Positions 61,008 to 64,000 of a DNA stretch of 64,000 bases are shown piece after piece. The notes under the pieces are model-generated. The model had not been told where the DNA came from. It searched no databases and worked only from the letters and a program-made list of their open reading frames with translations. Origin of the DNA: Marinagarivorans cellulosilyticus (GTDB lineage Bacteria > Pseudomonadota > Gammaproteobacteria > Pseudomonadales > Cellvibrionaceae); assembly GCF_021655555.1 (NCBI RefSeq), contig NZ_AP023086.1, forward strand, positions 3,130,685 to 3,194,684, read 5' to 3'. The position numbers were made by a program, and so were the translations under genes. Within the stretch, counting starts at the first letter, position 1. The number at the start of each line of letters is the position of its first letter.

Positions 61008-62254
61008 TTTGATGGGGCTGGGGAGCTGATTTCTCTGTCTCTAAAGCCCATGAGATACAAAATTGCGTCCAAGCCGAGCGTTGATATGGCTTGCTTTGCG
61101 CTAGCTTTAACAAGCGGTTTGGCGCGAAAAGCAATGCCTAGCCCCGCGATACTGAGCATAGGAAGGTCGTTGGCACCATCGCCAACGGCAATCACTTGCT
61201 CCAGCGAGATATTTTCTTTTTGGGCAAGCTCTTTAAGTAGCTCGGCTTTGCGTTCACCGTTGACGACAGTGCCCACTACGCGGCCTGTAACCTTGCCGTT
61301 TTCAATTTCGAGTTCATTGGCAAAAACGTAGTCGATGCCCAATTTCTTTTGCAGGTAGCGGCCAAAATAATTAAAGCCGCCCGATAAAATCGCTGTTTTA
61401 TAGCCTAGCTTGTTTAAGGTTTTTAGTAGGTGCTCGGCGCCTTCGGTGATGGGGAGGTTGGCGGCGATATCGGCCAGTACGCTTTCGTCTAGCCCTTTTA
61501 GCAGCGCCATTCTCCTTGCGAAGCTTTCGTTAAAGTCGATTTGCCCAGTCATGGCTTGCTCTGTAATTTCGGCAACCTGATCGCCGACGCCTTGGGCTTT
61601 AGCAAGCTCGTCGATAACCTCAGCTTCGATAAGCGTTGAATCCATATCAAAGCACACTAATCGGCGGGTTCGCCGATACATACTATCGGCCTGAAAGGCG
61701 ATATCTACATCGAGTCGCGATGCCATTTCGGTAAAGGCGGCTTTAAGGCTGCTTGGCGATAGTGGTTCTCCGCGGGCGGAAAACTCGACGCAGGCTTTAG
61801 TATTGCGTTCTTTTTGTGGCGCGTGCGATTCTTCGAACTCGAGTGGAACTCGGCCTGAAAGGCGGCTAATGTTGTCGATGTTCAAGCCTTGTTCGGCCAT
61901 AATGCCGGTAAGGCAAGACAGTTGCTCAGCAGTAATTTGCCGTGCAAGTAAGGTGACGATATGGCGCTTTTTCCCGTGGTGACTTACCCATTCGGCGTAA
62001 CTCTCAAGGGTGATTGGCTGAAATTTCACCTGCATGTCAAGATCGTGCATGGCATAGAGAATTTCTTTGACGGCAGGCGAGGAGTCCTGCTCTGCAGAGA
62101 ATTCAACTAAAAGGCCAAGTGAAAGTGTGTCGTGTATGACGGCCTGTCCAATATCTAAAATGTTGGCACTATGGCGAGCTAAAATGCCTGTAACCGCTGA
62201 TGTAACTGCAGGGCGGTCGCTACCGGCTATTGTAATCAGAATAAGTTCGTGCAC
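61004..62254 (-). CDS. serB: phosphoserine phosphatase SerB
   Basis: Last step of serine synthesis. 416 residues with an N-terminal ACT-like region (about 1-170) and a HAD phosphatase domain (about 190-400): CFDMDSTLIEAEVIDELAK, SGGFNYFGRYLQ, VIAVGDGANDLPML. GTG start at 62254 gives MHELILITIAGSDRP; a TTG seven codons upstream is the alternative. Neither has a strong ribosome site. Stop overlaps that of the antiporter gene. Divergent from the AhpA-like gene. Confidence 0.93.
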   Translation of the reverse strand: MHELILITIAGSDRPAVTSAVTGILARHSANILDIGQAVIHDTLSLGLLVEFSAEQDSSPAVKEILYAMHDLDMQVKFQPITLESYAEWVSHHGKKRHIVTLLARQITAEQLSCLTGIMAEQGLNIDNISRLSGRVPLEFEESHAPQKERNTKACVEFSARGEPLSPSSLKAAFTEMASRLDVDIAFQADSMYRRTRRLVCFDMDSTLIEAEVIDELAKAQGVGDQVAEITEQAMTGQIDFNESFARRMALLKGLDESVLADIAANLPITEGAEHLLKTLNKLGYKTAILSGGFNYFGRYLQKKLGIDYVFANELEIENGKVTGRVVGTVVNGERKAELLKELAQKENISLEQVIAVGDGANDLPMLSIAGLGIAFRAKPLVKASAKQAISTLGLDAILYLMGFRDREISSPAPSN

Positions 62255-62338
62255 GATTTTTACTACCAGAATCAAAGTAAGGCGGCATTATACAGGTCAC
62301 TAATGTGCGATGCCGCAAAAATCCCCTTCGAGGATATT

Positions 62339-63460
62339 ATGGGAATTAAAATTCACGGGCGGTATTTGCCGCCTTTATTTTGTGTGGCAATTGGTGCCGC
62401 AATAACTTTGCTGTTGGCCGCTGCCTTGTGGTGGTATCAAGGAGCTAAAGCACACCAACATTGGAGCGCTATTTATGGCGAAAATCTCGCATCAATGGCC
62501 GCCAAATCGGCTATTGATGCAACTTTAAATCACGACTTGGTGAGTTTGCAGGTTGTGCTGCAGGATGTGGCTCAAAGCCCTTATGTGATATTTGCGACCA
62601 TTCATGATGTGGAAAACAATTTGCTTGTCCAGTCTGGCGATGCTGTGTCGCCTCACCAAATGGCTAGCGTGCTGTCCTATTCGGCCCCCATTGGCTTTCA
62701 GCAAAATGTAGCGGGTTACATTACAGTGCATATGAGGGCGCCTCTAGTGGGTGGGCTTATTGTGACGATCCTTATTATTGTGTCGGGTTTGTTGTGTATT
62801 GTTGCGGTGATGTCTATTTGGGAGGTGCGCGAATCAGTTTTTGAATACGAGCCTAATAGCAAAAAAATACCAGAGGAGCCGGATGATGATTGGCAGGAGG
62901 AAGGCGATGTATCGGCTTTGGATGAAGATCCAGCAGCAGACGCTTTTGTTGTGCGGGCTACAGCGCAAGCGGTTTTAGAGATTCACGATTATTCGCGGCT
63001 TATGCAAACTTTAAGTGCGGATTTGGCCTGCCAAATAAAGCACCAACTTTGCGAAACGGCAGAGCTGGCTTTGAGTTTATATGGAGGCCAGTGGGCACGA
63101 GCGCCGGAGCTTGCGAGCCAAGACGGCGCGCTAGTGGCGCTGTTTCCCAGTGCGCAATCGGAAGATGACGCCCTTCGCACGGCGGCTTTTTTCTCGGCGG
63201 TAGTAAAGGCGGCATTTGTTCCCGCTTGTGTGAAGGCTTCGGTCGATTCTATGATTGGCTTGCAAGACGAATTTAATGATTTAACGTCCCGGCCGGCCTC
63301 ACCATTTGCGATGTATTTTTCGAGTGATGAGCACCGCCAGGCGTTGGCGAGACGTTTAAATATGGTGCCTTTGGATGGGCATTGGTGGCAATTAGAAAGC
63401 TTTGATATCGCTTACCAAAAGCTACTGGATAAGCAAGTTGAGCAACTGTTACTTAAGTAG
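62339..63460 (+). CDS. AhpA-like membrane protein (COG3726-type)
   Basis: 373 residues from the ATG at 62339, which has GAGGAT just upstream; a longer frame from 62249 overlaps serB start signals. Two membrane segments (about 12-32 and about 132-155) enclose a periplasmic domain of about 100 residues; the C-terminal cytoplasmic region is acidic (EPDDDWQEEGDV). Resembles the family of membrane proteins annotated as affecting hemolysin expression, often next to serB. No enzymatic motif visible. Confidence 0.7.
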   Translation: MGIKIHGRYLPPLFCVAIGAAITLLLAAALWWYQGAKAHQHWSAIYGENLASMAAKSAIDATLNHDLVSLQVVLQDVAQSPYVIFATIHDVENNLLVQSGDAVSPHQMASVLSYSAPIGFQQNVAGYITVHMRAPLVGGLIVTILIIVSGLLCIVAVMSIWEVRESVFEYEPNSKKIPEEPDDDWQEEGDVSALDEDPAADAFVVRATAQAVLEIHDYSRLMQTLSADLACQIKHQLCETAELALSLYGGQWARAPELASQDGALVALFPSAQSEDDALRTAAFFSAVVKAAFVPACVKASVDSMIGLQDEFNDLTSRPASPFAMYFSSDEHRQALARRLNMVPLDGHWWQLESFDIAYQKLLDKQVEQLLLK

Positions 63461-63712
63461 CTTTAGTCGTAACTCTTCAGCAGCCTGTGAAATTGCGTGC
63501 TAATTGATCCTTTTCTCGGCCGCTCAAGCCATCCGTAGGGGCTATGCACGCGCTCCCTGAGCGTGAATGCCTAGAAAACAATCAATCAGCCCTCCGGGTG
63601 AGCACTACTTTTTATGGCTAAATGGTTACCTTTAGTCTTTGATTGCTGTCATCTAATGGTCAAATCTGCCGGTTACCCTTTAGGCTTCTTAAGCGGCTGT
63701 GGGTAAAAGGCA

Positions 63713-64000
63713 GTGTTAGATGTAGAGCAAACGGTAAATTCCCGATTTCCTTTATTCTTAGCGAATAAGCCTTCTGTCGTGCGCAAGTCGGCGCTGCGAT
63801 TATTAAAAAGGATGGCCTACCAGAATAGCGTTAATGATTTTTTAGCTTCCAATATTGATAAGGGCGGTTTTGAATTTATTGATGCTGTTTTTGACTACTT
63901 CGATTTTAGTTACAGTGTATCGGCGCGTGATAAGGCTAATATTCCTGCCGAAGGGCGCGTGGTGATTGTTGCCAACCACCCCATTGGCACGCTGGATGGC
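63713..64000 (+). CDS. lysophospholipid-acyltransferase-like protein, truncated by window edge
   Basis: Open to the right edge, 96 codons visible from the GTG at 63713; an in-frame stop lies just upstream, so the start is at or after this codon. The end contains the PlsC-type catalytic motif NHPIGTLDG (HxxxxxD block). Upstream charged helical part (RKSALRLLKRMAYQ) fits the N-terminal region of hemolysin-like acyltransferases. Function: acyl transfer to a lysophospholipid or similar acceptor. Full length not visible. Confidence 0.7.
   Translation, partial: MLDVEQTVNSRFPLFLANKPSVVRKSALRLLKRMAYQNSVNDFLASNIDKGGFEFIDAVFDYFDFSYSVSARDKANIPAEGRVVIVANHPIGTLDG

Overview
The window looks like a chromosomal segment of a marine-type gammaproteobacterium of the Cellvibrionales (Saccharophagus/Teredinibacter/Cellvibrio-like). 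The reasons are secreted lipoproteins with long serine-rich linkers (pectate lyase, CotH-type protein, a small lipoprotein), housekeeping blocks with Pseudomonas-like gene order (gloB - methyltransferase - rnhA - dnaQ; alaS - lysC - csrA - tRNA-Ser; miaB - DUF1820) and an MSHA pilin set. The assignment rests on gene content and order, not on a database search.

Layout. 0.3-7.7 kb: surface and secreted proteins (PL1 pectate lyase, CotH-type lipoprotein, RDD membrane protein, serine-linker lipoprotein, LruC-domain protein). 8.0-20.6 kb: an exopolysaccharide/biofilm control region. Seven minus-strand genes (STAS, OmpA lipoprotein, SLBB export protein, CpsD-like ATPase, hybrid kinase with Hpt, kinase-REC-PP2C protein, LuxO-like sigma-54 regulator) match the SypA-B-C-D-F-E-G set of Vibrio fischeri. 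They converge on a plus-strand epimerase and acyltransferase pair. Both transcription units carry a sigma-54 -24/-12 promoter, and both have LuxO-box-like sites (core GCAATTTGCA) about 140 bp upstream of it. This is the most interesting system in the window. 20.6-23.2 kb: formate/nitrite-type channel and a fused PP2C phosphatase/serine-threonine kinase. 23.6-27.5 kb: HemF-like protein, cytochrome b562-type lipoprotein, type III glutamine synthetase. 28.2-33.5 kb: GldA/GldFG-type ABC exporter with a DUF4340 protein, then a PilZ protein. 33.9-37.7 kb: nadC, smpB, rimO, a lipoprotein esterase. 38.0-42.4 kb: an A-T-TE NRPS-like synthetase, an ISL3-family insertion sequence with 8-bp target duplication, and a small unknown gene whose ribosome-binding site was the insertion target. 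42.5-55.9 kb: conserved housekeeping genes (miaB, DUF1820, YbfF-like esterase, NUDIX-type regulator, gloB, methyltransferase, rnhA, dnaQ, nhaB, alaS, lysC, csrA, tRNA-Ser-GCT). 56.4-59.1 kb: mshA-C-D-O-P pilin genes. 59.1-64 kb: CPA1 antiporter with an RCK-like domain, serB, an AhpA-like membrane protein and a truncated acyltransferase running off the right edge.

How it may work together: the sigma-54 regulator probably activates both the export/partner-switch operon and the sugar-modifying epimerase/acyltransferase operon. The hybrid kinase would supply phosphate, while the kinase/phosphatase protein would set the phosphorylation state of the STAS protein. The glycosyltransferases needed for a complete polysaccharide pathway are not in this window. 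Where an upstream in-frame start was less plausible than an internal one, the chosen start and the reason are given in the entry.
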